From the NCBI GenBank assembly GCA_017311315.1, contig CM029654.1, positions 9,173,448 to 9,237,447 of the forward strand: a DNA stretch of 64,000 bases, written 5' to 3'. This DNA comes from Dendrocalamus latiflorus (Eukaryota > Streptophyta > Magnoliopsida > Poales > Poaceae). This document shows, one piece after another, positions 10,965 to 22,850 of this stretch (the first letter of the stretch is position 1; each line of letters starts with the position of its first letter). A model generated the notes under the pieces. The model was given only the letters and a program-made list of their open reading frames with translations. It did no database searches and was not told the DNA's origin. Made by a program: the position numbers and the translations under genes.

Positions 10965-13900
10965 ATGGCGGCCGCCGCCTCCAACCCCTTCCCGTTTCCA
11001 TCCCGCCGCCCGCCGGACGACACCCTCTTCTACGCCGTCTACCCGCTCCCGCTCCCCACCGGCCTGCCGCCTCCCGCGCTCCTGGCCTCGCTCCGGTCCC
11101 TCCACCTCTCCCTCCACACCCACCTCGCCCCTTTCCTGTCCTCCCATCTCTTCCACCGCGACCCCTTCAACCTCTCCCTCCCGCCCGACCCCGCCTCCCC
11201 CTGCGCGCTCTGCGCCTCGCCCCCCGTCTCGCACCTCCACGGCGCGCTCCGCTTCGGCGACTCCCTCCCCGACGAGTGGCTCGCCGTATCCCTCCTCTTC
11301 GCCCTAACCCGCGCCTTCCCGGACCTCGCGGCCCGCGCGTGGGACTCCGACGGTGACTTCCTCCTCATCGAGGCCGCCTTCGCGCTCCCCCGCTGGCTCG
11401 ACCCGGACACCGCCCCCAACCGCGTCTTCATCTTCCGCGGCGAGCTCCATATGCTGCCGCCCTCCCTCTTCCCGGAGACGCCATCCCTCGAGGCTGCGCT
11501 CGCCGCCGTCTACGACGACTCCGTCGACACCCGTGCCTCCGACGCGGTCCAGGCCGCCATACAGCGCCGCATCGCCGGGATGCCCGAGAGGGCGGCGGAG
11601 AACCTCCACACGGTTCGCGTCATCGTCCCGGAGCCCGTGGCGAAGGTGCTCAAGGAGGAGCCCTGCCTGATCGCGCGCGCCGTCGAGGGGTTCTACGACC
11701 GAGACATAGACAGCATGAAGCACGCAGCGAGGATGGAGACGTTCCTGAAGGGACCCGGTGGGGAGGGGGTTGAGATGGTGAGGACGTCGGTGCGGATGAC
11801 ACGGGCAATGTATGCGCAGCTCGTGCAGCAGAACTTCCAAGCGCCGAGGGGCTACCCGATGCCGAGGAGGGAGGAGGGGCCGGAGAAGTGGATGGAGGCA
11901 GAACTGGGCATGAAGATTGCGTGCGGGTTCGAGATGATGTACCAGGAGAGGCGGCGCGAGGGGGAGGAAGGGAAGGGGAGCACGTGGGAGGTATACAGGA
12001 AGAGCTTGGAGGCAACTGGGTGCTTCGAGGGGTTGCTTCCTGGGTCGAAGGAGTATAAGAGGGTTATGGAGGATGCCATGCATTATTACAAGAGCTCGAG
12101 TTTGTTTTCACGAATGAGGTAGCTTCTGTTGCTCCTTCTAGCCTTGTGGATTTAGCTATCTATTTAATTGCTAACTCAAGAATATGTGAGTATGCGACAA
12201 CCATTTCAATCATAAGTCATTTAGTTTCAACCCTCGAAAAATTCTGTCTTGTTTGATGATCGTTTATTCATTTCTTTTTTGAAGTACATTGGTAACAAAT
12301 GACACTTCTGTAGTGAAAGGAAAAGAGTAGTAAATGACATCCAGTATAATTCTTGAGACTACCTGGTTTACATTACTGTATCACGAATACATGCTTAACT
12401 ACATTGATAATTGTTCATGAACTCAATAGCCATGTATAGTGTGAATTATGGGAGTGTTAGAACACTTGTGTTATTTCACAGGGAGATACTAAGTGCCCCT
12501 GTGCATCGAATCGATGAAATCCTAGCGATGCCATACTCAGCTGAGGATTTTGAAGGCATTGACCTTCCTCCCAGTGATGATGACTCTTGGTTGTATAATG
12601 GGGAGGTTGAGTTGAGTGCAGAACTTCACCAAAGGCAGAAGGAAATGGAAGAGTATGAGGCTGCAAAGAAGCATAGAAAAAGTCAAAAGCAAAATGTCTC
12701 CGGCAGTTCTAGCTCACAGCCAAACGAATTTAATCTTGGAGAGATTACAGAGTCCATGCAAGAATTTGTTCACAAAATGTCGAGCTTTGAGGGAGCTGAA
12801 GTTCCTGCGAACAGGTTTTCCTCTAGACTCATTTATGGTCTCTATTCCATGCTTAGTTGTCAGTTGGTCATGTTCGCGAATAATGTACTTTTGCTTGTTC
12901 AAACATCTGCATATCGCTGCCATCTATTTTCTTTGAAACTATGCTTCATACATAAATTTCTTTTTATACTTAAATTTGCCCTGAAGTCCAAAGTCCAAAC
13001 CACCAGCAGAAACAGGAGAAGCGTGGGATGAAGTCTATTTGTGTGAACATTTGTAGATACAGATTCCTTTGTCAAACATGAATGAAAATGAACTAATATG
13101 GCGTCGGAACTCTCAATTCCCTTTATCTTGATTCACTAAAATGTGTATGGCATCTGGAAACACTGAAAAGAAAAATAAAGAAAATCGTAAAGTTTAAACT
13201 AAAAGAGCCTTAGAAACTAAAAGAGCCTTAGATACCCAAGTGTCAAATTTTTATTTCCAGGTGGAGATCAAGTAAACCCAAACACTGTAGTGCAACCTTG
13301 TAATACATATTTTGTCTACATTGGATACATTTCTTATAGTCCATTTTTCAGAGCATTGGCCTTATCACACTAGAATGAGGATAACTCTAGGATCTGCCTT
13401 GACCCAGCAATGATCCACATGTTATGGTCTTAAATGATCAGAGTAGTGTTAACTCTTGGTTCATGCATTTTTCCCTAGAGCTGGAGTGGCTCCAGGCTCC
13501 AGCTCTCGAGTTGCAACGGTTGTATCTTTGCCAGTTGGGACTATGTCTAGGATGTTCTTCTCAGAATCTTAATCGTTGAGCGTTGTTTTTAAAGAAAAAG
13601 GTAGAACCAAGCATATATGACATTATTTCTCTAGTGCATCGGAGATGACAATTTGATTAATTTGCTAAGACTTTTGCTGTGTAAAATCTGCATACAATTA
13701 GACCTTTTCTTTAGCTATTGTTGGATCGAAGTTGGCGACAGAGGGGGGGGGGGGGGGAGGGGGGGTTGAATGTCGACTTTTCGAAACTTGTCCCCAAAAG
13801 TACTCACTAAAGAATTCTCCTCCAAAAGCTATGAAAGACTATGAAGCAGTACATTCATGCTTTCTGAAACTTCTAACACATAGGAGATAAAATATACAAG

Positions 13901-16900
13901 AAACAGCAAGAGAGAGACACACAGAGCTCAGCACAAAACATCAAATGGCAGCAGTAGCAACAACCGGCCGGTCAGACCGCCTACTTAGGGCCGGTCAGAC
14001 CGCCTACTGCCGGGCGGTCAGACCGGTCTGGTGCCGCCGGTCAGACCGGTCTGGTGATGCCGGTCTGACCGCTGTTGTCGGGCCGGTCTGACCGGCGGTC
14101 AGATCCCGGTCTGACCGGTCCCCTGAACCCAGAACAATTCGAGAGCAGGCTGAAAAACAGAACTTCGGCAATAACTTCAGTTCTTCGGAAAACTGAGAAA
14201 TTGGGGGATTGCTCCCAATCTTTTTAGTCCAGAGCAACACAATAACATTCTAAATAACTAGGGAGGCTTGGGAAACAAAGGGAACCAAATCAAAGCCAAT
14301 AATTTCATATTTGAGCCAAAATCTGAAAACTACAGAGAGCAACAACAAAAACTCAATTTCCCATCTAATCTCTGATCCTTTGACCATGAAACTTTGAGGA
14401 TAGCTACTTAATAGCATCAGGACTCAACATGCTAAGTTTCATGCCATCTCATGAAGGAAAACATAAACTACCCCAAAACCCTAGAAATGAAAATAAGAAC
14501 AGAGGAGCCCAAAAAGTAAAATCTGAGATTAAATGTGGTTTGCTCTTAGGATTGACTAGCCAAATGGCTTGGGAGCATCTCCTAGATCACAGCAACCCAT
14601 TTTGCTACTCCTTAGGAAGCAAGAACACAAGAACGAAAATTTGAGAAATCCAATAGAGAGGGCAACGAAGCACAGAAAATAACAGAAGGGGCTCAAGAAC
14701 TCATTCAAACTCAAACAACGCCATCTCGGATTGATATTGAGGATGAGAGATATATGATTACAGAGAGAATCAACTCACACCCTCTCTACTTCCCCATACA
14801 TGTTTGAAAGATCAAGAACTCACTACATCCTCCCTCAAGAACACATACAAGGGACACAGGGAAAACCAACGTAGCTCTGCCCACTCCTACCAACTCTCAC
14901 CAACTAAATCCTCAAAGCAAAACAACCTCTCCAAAGGCTCTTTTGACTAAGGCAAAACCCTAACTCTCTCCCAAAGCCATGGAATGCATGCAGCCACAAG
15001 GAGACATCCCCTCCTTATATAGGCTTTGGCTAACGGGTCTCCAACCCGTTATGCCCGCTAAACCCCGAACGGAACCGCTTTCACTTGTGCAGCTTTGCGT
15101 TTTTACCGAAACGCCCCTCCTGCACCTTCCGGGAAGCTTCCGCGTTCCTTGTCATCCAAGCCTCGCAACCACCTCGAGTCTCCGCCGTCTTCGACACATC
15201 CGACCGTTCTGACCTCGACACCGCCTGTGTCTAGTACGGTCACCTCGTGCCTCGCCACGACTCCGCCTCGACGTCCTGCAGCCATCACAGACAAGAAACA
15301 CATCAAATAGCGCCGCTCAACACATGTAAGCATAAATAGCATCAATGAACCAACCTCAGGCACGAAATTGCCCAAACGACCAATCGGGAGAAAGATATGC
15401 GATAAGTCCGTCTAACCATCCCAACTGAGCCAAATGCCGTCATGGCACGAAACGAACCAATCAAACTCAATCTTTCCAAAAACCTCGTCAATTACTCATC
15501 ACAAACATGGGATCATAACCACATAGTCTCTCAACTATTTTATTATGCGCCTATTCCATTGGATTGGTCGGTATTCATTAACTCATTTTTTTCTTGTAGG
15601 AGAGACATGGAATCAGTGGACCTAGATGTCAACCAGTTCTTCAAGGTCATGGAGTCAGTGTTAGGCAGAAATTCACAAGCGGAAGCTAGCAATGATGCTG
15701 AATTTGATAGAAAATCCTCATCATCTGACATGGACTTTGGTATGTGTTTTCTTCTTCAAGTCATGCAAAAGCTATTTCTCATTCCTGCCCTAATTCTATG
15801 AATCTCACATGGTCAACTATTAGTATCAGATTGTATCCTTGAGTCCTACCTAGTGAGCAAATCATATATATTTATTTTATTCATCTTTCTTGACTATTAC
15901 TCTATTAGTAATCTGGCCTGGGTTGCAGCTTCCATATGATTCAAGAAATACAATTGGCAGCACACACCAAGTCACCAACTAGTGTAATAGACATCAACTG
16001 CACCTTTTCTTTTCTTTTTCTTTTTTTGGGTTTGGCCGTTTGGGTGTCCTGGTTGGAGATCTTGCACATTGTAATCTTCTGTTGCTTTCTTGCACATTTT
16101 TTACTGAATACAATGATTAAAAATCTCTGGCATACTAAATATTTGATGTCTTAATCAGTTGACTGGCAACTGGACAAATGTGTCTGCTAGTTAACTGGGT
16201 AAGGGCCAATGAAGTGATATTTGATCTATTTGGGATTGGTTAACCCTTTATAAGCTATGGTGTTATGGAAACCTTCTACTCCTAGCTTACTAGTTGATCT
16301 CTTGGTTCTTCAATGCACATTTCTCGCCAACTTCTTTATGGTGGTCACCCGCCACTTTGGTGTCTGGATCCTGGTTTGGTGTGCACTGGACGTTAATTAA
16401 GAATGTTTTCTGTGGCGCAGATGATTCTGATGATGAGAATGATTTTGCTGAAGAAGCTGGTGACAAGGATATGGATGATTCTTTCATGGAATCATATTCA
16501 GATGCTTTGAATAAAGAGCTGAGTACGACCACTATTGAGAAAAGCTTTTCTCGAGCACCACGTCCTAACACCAACAATGAGGTAACCCTTGTCTATTTGG
16601 GATGTTACATGCTTTCATCTTGTCATTTTGTGTTTAGGATAGGGTACTCCCATGTGGACTGCTCACTCAAACTTAAATTTGATAAATTATGAATATCGTT
16701 AGTTCGTTACACCATCTGCAGACTGAATTGTTTTCTTGAAACTTCGAAGTGCAATTTCGAAAGGGTACATCCTTTGCATTTTTAGCATGTGGGGGCTTAA
16801 ATGAGGAATCAGATTACAGCATACACATACTTCAATTTGAAATCATGGAGATTCCATTAGAACTTCCTCAACCACTAATAATCTTCAGTGGTCAAAATGA

Positions 16901-17633
16901 CTGTTCTGATTTCCTTGTGACTAGTTATGCAATGTTGTGAACATGTAAGGATATCATATTGTCAATATGTCATGCCTATGCCATGTTTGTAAATTTACTA
17001 GACATAAACGGTTTAGTTGACTAGTTAGATATGCTCAGCCAATTGTTGAACCCGAGGAATTTTATCATTTATCATCCTTCTCCATTCTTTTCAGTTACTC
17101 GCAAATACCAAGTTACTGAAGGATAAATCAATTTAGATAAACACCTGTCCTTGTTTGTGACATCTCTGTTTGCAGATTGGCTTGTTATTTTGGAGTGGCA
17201 TGTTGCTACGTTTACCACTTGGTTTTGCCTAGTCACTTGAATAATTTGTTTAATCCAAGTTTATATTACATGCGTGGCTTACTCGTGAACAGTGACCCTG
17301 CATTTGCTGATTAAAAAAGAAATTTCATATTTGTACTTTCCTTCTGCCATATCGAATTCTCAATTAAAAACATGGTAATGAAGTTCTTGCTAGAATTGTA
17401 TGTTCGATTTGACTAATGCAGTAATCATAATCAACTTTGTGATATATTCTGCCTTTCAGGGTCCTTCAGATGCTGCCGATACTGATGGGGAGATGGCTCC
17501 AGTTGATGTAGATTTGAACCTTGTGGAGAGCTTTCTTAACTCGTACTCCTCTCAACAAGGTCTTCCCGGCCCAGCTTCCAATCTGCTCGGACTTATGGGT
17601 GTAAAGGTACCTCCCGATGGTAAAAAGTCGTGA
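10965..17633 (+). CDS. ECD: Ecdysoneless/SGT1-family protein (ECD homolog), 5 exons, 653 aa
   Basis: The coding exons are 10965-12118, 12482-12814, 15600-15739, 16421-16581 and 17460-17633. All introns are GT-AG, the phases agree (2, 2, 1, 0) and the total is 1962 nt. The ATG at 10965 (MAAAASNPF) is chosen because the longer frame upstream has no ATG and lies in a transposon. The protein has the SGT1/Ecdysoneless layout: a Pro/Leu-rich N-terminus, DEWLAVSLLFALTRAFPDL and the D-G-DFLLIEAAFALPRWLDP block near residues 100-150, a helical middle (PMVR-type YAQLVQQNFQAPRGYPMP), then conserved MPYSAEDFEGIDLPPSDDDSWL. The C-terminal half is acidic and low-complexity (DDSDDENDFAEEAGDKD) and ends in GLPGPASNLLGLMG. 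In animals and yeast, ECD acts in pre-mRNA splicing, transcription and chaperone (R2TP)-linked functions; the plant role is poorly defined and would be nuclear or cytosolic. Intron 2 carries an LTR-like insertion, and the 5' flank is transposon sequence. Confidence 0.93.
13719..15533. mobile_element. LTR-like insertion (about 1.8 kb) in ECD intron 2
   Basis: It begins TGTTGGATCGAAGTTGGCG and ends TCTCTCA, so it has TG...CA ends. The flanks GCTAT (13714-13718) and ACTAT (15534-15538) may be a 5 bp duplication with one mismatch. A long G run follows the start (about 13742-13767). A related copy begins TGTAGGACCGAAATGGCG at 62337 and shares GACAGAGGGGG-GGTGAATGTCG, and further on GCAGCTTTGCGTTTTTACCG and ACAAGAAACACATC. 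No coding region, primer-binding site or second LTR is seen, so a solo LTR is the simplest reading. A degenerate third copy may surround the solo LTR at 38547. Confidence 0.6.
13963..14120. repeat. Cluster of GGTCAGACCGG/CCGGTCTGACC motifs
   Basis: About ten copies of a 10-11 bp motif lie in both orientations within 160 bp, spaced by short GC-rich linkers (GCCTACT, TGGTG). Adjacent opposite copies form perfect palindromes. Diverged relatives appear at about 43220-43330 in the second half of the split LTR-like repeat. It is part of the insertion at 13719-15533. Confidence 0.85.
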
Positions 17634-18344
17634 TTTTGTGTTTCTAGCATACACATGAAATTTCAGGAAACATAGGAAAAACTGTTGTTAGTATGTTACA
17701 GAACGAGGTCTTGGTTAGCTGCCCAATTTGTTGTGATATTGTATCTTGTGTAATCTTAATACTGCACTTCGGTTCAAATCTCGAGGAAAGGAATTGGCAG
17801 CATGACTTCAGCTTGGTACACCACTTGGATAAGGAAATTTTCAGCTTGGAAGACGTGTCTTCAATTCTCACTCCCTGTACTACCGCTCCAGTATTAACTA
17901 AAAAGAATATTCGAGTCTTTTTTTGTTGACAAGCATAAGTATATATGTGCAGCAAATCTTAGGAAAGAAAAAGCTTGACAAGCATTTCTGTGTCTATAGC
18001 CTATATAAGGTATCCGCTGTAGTAGTAAGAGGTAAATATTAGCAATTGTAGCTATGATTATGCAATTTTGGGTGTAGCATATCTTTTGAGATCTGAAAAA
18101 ATATATAGCAAACCGCGATTGCAGTTGTAGCCATGATTATGCAAATTTTGGGGTAGCATGTCTCTTGGATTTGAATAAGCTATATCTAGTTAACAGAAAG
18201 TGTTCAGTATTCATGTCCAAACCAGATTGGCTAGTACAGATTTGAAGCTAATAATTGTTCCAGCCGTGTTTGCATGTATTGATCTTACAGCTGATATGGT
18301 GCATCGGTTAGTTAATGACATCCTTTCCAAATTCCAATAGTATT
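17634..18344 (+). other. ECD 3' flank, presumed 3' UTR then intergenic
   Basis: The first few hundred bases after the TGA are unique and AT-rich and presumably hold the 3' UTR. I cannot place the polyadenylation site with confidence. Around 18030-18190 a loosely repeated phrase (GCAATTGTAGC.ATGATTATGCA) occurs twice. Confidence 0.35.
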
Positions 18345-18728
18345 AGAGCAAGTACAATAATGGTCTTATAGCCAAGCTAGTCAGCATTTTTGCTGATGTG
18401 GAGGAGAGAAGAGAGGAGAGAGAGGAGAGCTTGGCTCTCATGCAAGCAACAAGCTGCACACGGGAGCCTATGCAGTGGTGGGCCTAGATAATAAATGTAT
18501 GTGAGGAGGAGTAGGAAAGAGAATGTGAGACTTGGTACCATATAATAATAAAAAAACTTTTGTAGACAAATAGAAGACAAACTATTGTATAACTTGGCTC
18601 TTATAACTTGACTTATAGCCAAGCACTTGGCTCTATTATTGGACTTGCTCTTACAAACTATTGTATAACTTGGCTCTTATAACTTGACTTATAGCCAAGC
18701 ACTTGGCTCTATTATTGGACTTGCTCTT
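18345..18728. mobile_element. MITE copy A (AGAGCAAG ends) with a 76 bp tandem duplication of its tail
   Basis: It starts AGAGCAAGTACAATAATGG and its complement closes with GGACTTGCTCTT. The last 76 bp (18577-18652) are repeated exactly at 18653-18728. The interior (GTGGAGGAGAGAAGAGAGGA, GAGCTTGGCTCTCATGCAAG) matches the reverse complement of copy B directly to the right. No protein is encoded. Related ends occur at 34068, 37275 and 37528. Confidence 0.85.
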
Positions 18729-19023
18729 AGAGCAAGTCCAATAATAGAGCCAAGTGTTTGGCTATAAGTCAAGTTATACAATAATTTGTCTTCTATTTGT
18801 CTACAAAAGGTTTTTTCTTATTACGTGGTATCATGTCTCACATTATCTTTCATATTCTTCCTCACATACATTTATTATCTGAGCCCACCACTGCATAGGC
18901 TCCCGTGCCCAGCTTGTTGCTTGCATGAGAGCCAAGCTCTCATCTTTCTCCTCTCTTCTCTCCTTCACATCAGCAAAAATGTTGACTAACTTGGCTATAA
19001 AACCATTATTGGACTTGCTCTTA
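18729..19023. mobile_element. MITE copy B, inverted relative to copy A
   Basis: It runs from AGAGCAAGTCCAATAATAG to TATTGGACTTGCTCTTA. It is the reverse complement of copy A over most of its length, so the two form a large head-to-head palindrome of about 680 bp that could give a long hairpin RNA if transcribed. Confidence 0.85.
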
Positions 19024-20194
19024 GAGAACAACATTTAAGGCCTCTGTGAGGTCAAGGCACACGTGCAAAAACTGCGATAGTTTTTGATCGACACGGTAGA
19101 ATGCACGAAATCTTCCTCAAATAATTGTTCTTAAAAGGAGACAAAGGAGAAGTAGGAACATAGCATCGGATGGGAAAATAGCTGCTAGCTCCTGCCTCTT
19201 GGATGCGTCAAAGGTTGCAGCCCATTTTTATACAGCAGCCGGGATCTACCCGAACCGTCTCCCAAGTCCCAACAGATTGGATAAAGTACGGTCAATCGTG
19301 CTTCATTATCTTTTTTTAGTGTTGTCAAACATGGCAGCTACGGAAGCTCCCTGCGAAGCCGGGAATTACAAATCAAGAAAACTAGGAAAACAATAATAAA
19401 ACACTACTCCGTCAGCAAGTTTTTTTTACTATGGCTGATGATTTTTATTTATACTTTTTTAAAACATTAGAGGACAACGGAAATACATTTTTCGAGATGG
19501 CATACACAATTTTAAACTTAAAAATCATTTAAAAATCTATTTTAAAATTTTATTCTATTTATTTCGATTTTTCAAAGAGCTACAGGGCCATTGCACTGCT
19601 TCCGTTGGAAATATGGGTTGCTCTCGTCATCCATTGCAGATGCGGGTGAAGCCAGTCTGAAAATAACCTGCTAGCTACATTTTTTTTCAATTTTGTTATT
19701 CGAACACCTTATTTTTTTTAAAAGAGCCAACTACATGAATTTACCCCGCTCAACAACACCGGCCAAGCTTCCCGACTCAGCAGATGCTGACGACCATGAT
19801 AGGTCCACGTAGGAAATTATTTTTGAAGAAACGAGACCAAATTTTTTTAAAAAAATATAGTTATAAGACTATTTGTGTGCTTCAAGCTTTTTACCTTCTA
19901 GCTTCAATACAGCTTACCATCAATCAGTCACCCATGCCAAAATAATTTGCATCCTTTTAACAGCATTCGGGGTAGGTGTGCCATCACTTCTGCTGTATAC
20001 ACCGCATGACAACAGCTAATACTGCAAACCATCACTCAGGTAGTGACGTGACCTTTCTTGTTCTGTCTCCAGGTGCAGCAGATTCCCATCCATCTCCCCT
20101 CGACCCCTCCCTCCCATCGCTTTTCCTCCCGGCTGCACGGAACCACGTTTCCGCATGCGCGCGGCGTCTCCCCTCTCGGTAGACTTTTCAGAGA
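19024..20194. other. Intergenic, no gene recognised
   Basis: Mostly AT-rich, with homopolymer runs near 19420, 19680 and 19840. Short frames at 19199-19396 and 19976-20182 show no domain, and neither strand gives a convincing exon. Confidence 0.4.
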
Positions 20195-20414
20195 AGGCTA
20201 ATAATACAGCATTCAGCTGATTGTATGAACACTTACAACCCATTTATCAGTCTATTTATATAGTAATTTACAACCAGCTGAAAGCTGTATGACCCACCCC
20301 TTTCTCTCACAAAGTTTCTTGGTTCTTGTGCTTTAGCTGGCTGTAAACTTACAGCCCACCTCTCTTCTCTCTCCTTCTCTCTCCTCCACAGCCTCTTATT
20401 ATACTTGCTCTCAC
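20195..20414. mobile_element. MITE, same family as 37528-37775
   Basis: The stretch CAGCTGATTGTATG through CTCTCACAAAGTT.CTTGG, CAGCTGGCTGTAA.CTTACAGCCCACC to TATACTTGCTCT is shared with the better preserved copy at 37528-37775. The left end is diverged. Confidence 0.7.
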
Positions 20415-20499
20415 AGCGGAATCCACAAACGAATGGGACTGCCCGGATCTGGATCGCAGGAGCCCATTCGTCAAGCACACCGGCGGCGGAGGAAAGCTA

Positions 20500-20775
20500 A
20501 GGTACTGCTTATTTTAGCTTAAATTTCTAATTTTTAACTTATTTTTTATTATTTCTAAATTTTGTTTTTTCTGATTTTTTGAGTTTTTTTGCCGATTCTT
20601 TTTTTGTATTTGTTTGCATTGTTCACAATGAGTTAACATATTCTTTGTATTTTTAAATTTTTTAAATTGATTTACGCTAAATAAATCACTATTAGTTACA
20701 GTATAATTTCAATTAACTACAGTATAATTTTAACTATAAATCAATTTATTTCAACTCAATCAAGTAGCACTAAGT
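20500..20775. repeat. AT-rich dispersed repeat, copy 1 of 4
   Basis: It shares an order of phrases with copies at 22573-22850, 23958-24215 and 61138-61405: CTTATTTTTTA-TATT, GAGTTTTTTTGCC, GTATTTGTTTGCATT, ATGGGCTAACATAT, GCTAAATAA and repeated CTACAGTAT blocks. It is probably a non-autonomous DNA element. The ends in this copy are not well defined. Confidence 0.6.
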
Positions 20776-21012
20776 CCACTACTAGACTAGCAGCTCACTC
20801 ACTGCTGCTGCATGTGCCGAATTGAAGCTCGCGAGGAAGCTTCGTTGGGCGAGAAATTTTCGCGCAACAGAGAGGCGGAAAAACTCGCGCACCCGGCCGT
20901 GAAAAACCGCTCCGGCGACGGTACCTTTCGCGAACGACAAACGTTGGGCCAACGCCGGGCCCGTGGTCGATGCAACTTGATGCTGCTTGCTGATAGTACA
21001 AGTGTGCCACTA
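20776..21012. other. GC-rich intergenic segment
   Basis: A short GC-rich island (about 20800-20990) between AT-rich repeats, rich in TTCGCG. Open frames on both strands show no domain. It may be a promoter fragment or transposon DNA, but nothing decides. Confidence 0.3.
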
Positions 21013-21328
21013 GAGCATCCACGGCGTATGAAAGCTACGCAGCTTCTGGCCTCCGAAGCTCAGCATAATCTATTGTAATGGTTAGCACTTTGTCTCTAAA
21101 ATGAGGTCTATAAATAAATAAGTTAAAAGCAAAAATAATTTCTCTCTCATCTCTGTTTCCTAACCTGTCTCCGACAGGTAGACCTGAAAGGCTTAGCTGC
21201 AGCCTCCAAACTTGAAGACAGCCTCTAGCTTGAAGGGTGTTGCCACTGCGCTTGCAATAATGTTTGGAAACAGTCTCCAAGTCATCATCTCTTTTCTTGT
21301 TGAGAAAAAACTCACGCTGTGGATGCTC
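21013..21328. mobile_element. MITE with GAGCATCCAC ends
   Basis: The left end GAGCATCCACGGCGT and the reverse complement of the right end (GAGCATCCACAGCGT) match over 15 bases with one mismatch. The 316 bp interior has no coding sequence. A short target duplication could not be fixed. Confidence 0.75.
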
Positions 21329-21643
21329 GTTCGGTGTGTGCAAATTGCATGGATGTTTCTTGTACTATAGTGCTATCGCGTGGTTTGCCTGCTCTCTCGC
21401 GGCCGTGTGTTAGCGTGGTATGGACTATGGAGTAGCGGTTTCTAGGTAGTCTTTAACTGTTTCGATGAGGCATCTCTACCGTTTGGTACATCCCGGGCAG
21501 GTTCTCATTCTATTCTTGATTCCGGGAAGGAGAAGCTTCATTCATCCATTCTTCTCTCATAATTCATGCATCCATTCCTTTCTAGGAATGCTCTGTTCCA
21601 CCTCCACTCTTTTATGGAGGCTGCTTCTTGCGCGACTCCAATA

Positions 21644-22038
21644 GTGTGTTTGGTTCGTGGATGGAGGTTGCATCGTATATCCTGACTGAGTGGATGCAGG
21701 CTGAGTAGAATCGTATTTCAGAAAAAGAAGATGTTTGGTGAGGCTGTATGAGCGGATACAAAAAAACTAAGATGTTGTTTGGTTGCCTGTATAAGCGGAT
21801 GCAGTCTACCAAACCTGAGAGGCTGACACGTAGGACCGCATAAGATACACTGCATCCACTCATCCAGGATGGCTAGTGAAGCTCATTTTGAGCGTATCCA
21901 CCCATCCAGGATGAGGGCGTATTTTTGCATCCGCTCATACAGGCTGTATCCACTCATACAGGCAACCAAACAGACTCTTTCTCAGATTATACGGATCCAC
22001 CCAACCAGGACGAAGAAGATGCATGCAACCAAACACAC
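21644..22038. mobile_element. MITE with nested inverted repeats (GTGTGTTTGGTT ends)
   Basis: The outer ends GTGTGTTTGGTT and AACCAAACACAC are inverted. A second pair, TGTTTGGTTGCCTGTAT at about 21776 and its complement ending at about 21972, lies inside with the same theme (GCATCCACTCATCCAGGAT in several copies). Either one element inserted in a relative, or the arms were internally duplicated. Confidence 0.7.
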
Positions 22039-22194
22039 CTCAAAGGTACAACGTAAGACTGTAAAGAGAAAAATCAGACTTTGGCATCTCGGAAGCTTTC
22101 AAGATCAGAAAGTTGATCTTCACAATATGTAACAAGTATACCCGACTTCCAGCTAAATTGTCAAAGAAAGCTATCCGCGCAACAATTCCTAGCT

Positions 22195-22440
22195 TTAGCC
22201 TATTTATATTAATTTTTGCTTATATATTTTAACTTTGGCTTATAAATAGTAACATTTTTAGAGAAGTTGTACGGAGAGAGACACTCGTGTGTGATTTTTG
22301 CAGATATGAATGAAGTCATTGCAGTGTACTATAATCGACTAGTAGACTCTGTTTAAAAAAAATATTTTGTTTAAAAGCTAGATTATATAAAAAAAGGTTT
22401 AAAAGCCATTACAAATAAGACTTAAAACATTCTTAGAAGC
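22195..22440. repeat. AT-rich repeat shared with PGDH intron 1 (about 28600-28790)
   Basis: Both segments share AGAGAGA, CTCGTGTGTGATTTTT, GATAT.AAT.AAGT, TGTACTATAAT and GATCCTGTTTAAAA-like phrases in the same order. It is a diverged dispersed repeat with no coding content. Confidence 0.5.
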
Positions 22441-22572
22441 CAAAATCCTGGTAAATCAAGTCTAGAGTGCTAGCCTCCTTGTTGTACCCATGTAGGTGTA
22501 GTGAACGTTCGGTGAAACTTCACGTGCCTGTAAGCACAGTCCCTAGGACTTGCTGTTTGTTACAGTGCTGGC

Positions 22573-22850
22573 CTCACTTATTTCGGTTTTAGCTTCTAAC
22601 TTTTAGTTTTTAATTTACTATTCCTTATTTTCGTTTTTGCAGGCTTTCTGGCTTTTCTTTTGGGCTTTTTTGCCTTTTTCTTTTTTCTCGTATTTGTTTG
22701 CATTATTTGTGATGAGCTAACACGTTTATTCTATTTTTAAATTTCATTACGCTAGAAAAGTCACCAGCAATTACAGTACAAAATAAGCCAGATATAGTAT
22801 AAAATAATCCATAAAGTCACAAAAAAAAGCCCAAATGAGTAGCTCAAAAA
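22573..22850. repeat. AT-rich dispersed repeat, copy 2 of 4
   Basis: Same phrase order as the copy at 61138-61405, including CTTTTTTGCC, CGTATTTGTTTGCATTAT, GATGAGCTAACA and the closing AAAAAAAAGCCCAAATGAG. Confidence 0.65.

Noticed and set aside
11039..12083. Antisense frames of 130-259 codons across ECD exon 1
   Set aside because: Shadows of a GC-rich exon. The + strand frame joins in phase with four more conserved exons.
13963..14120. CRISPR-like repeat array
   Set aside because: Motifs are in both orientations with no constant spacer length, and lie in a plant intron.
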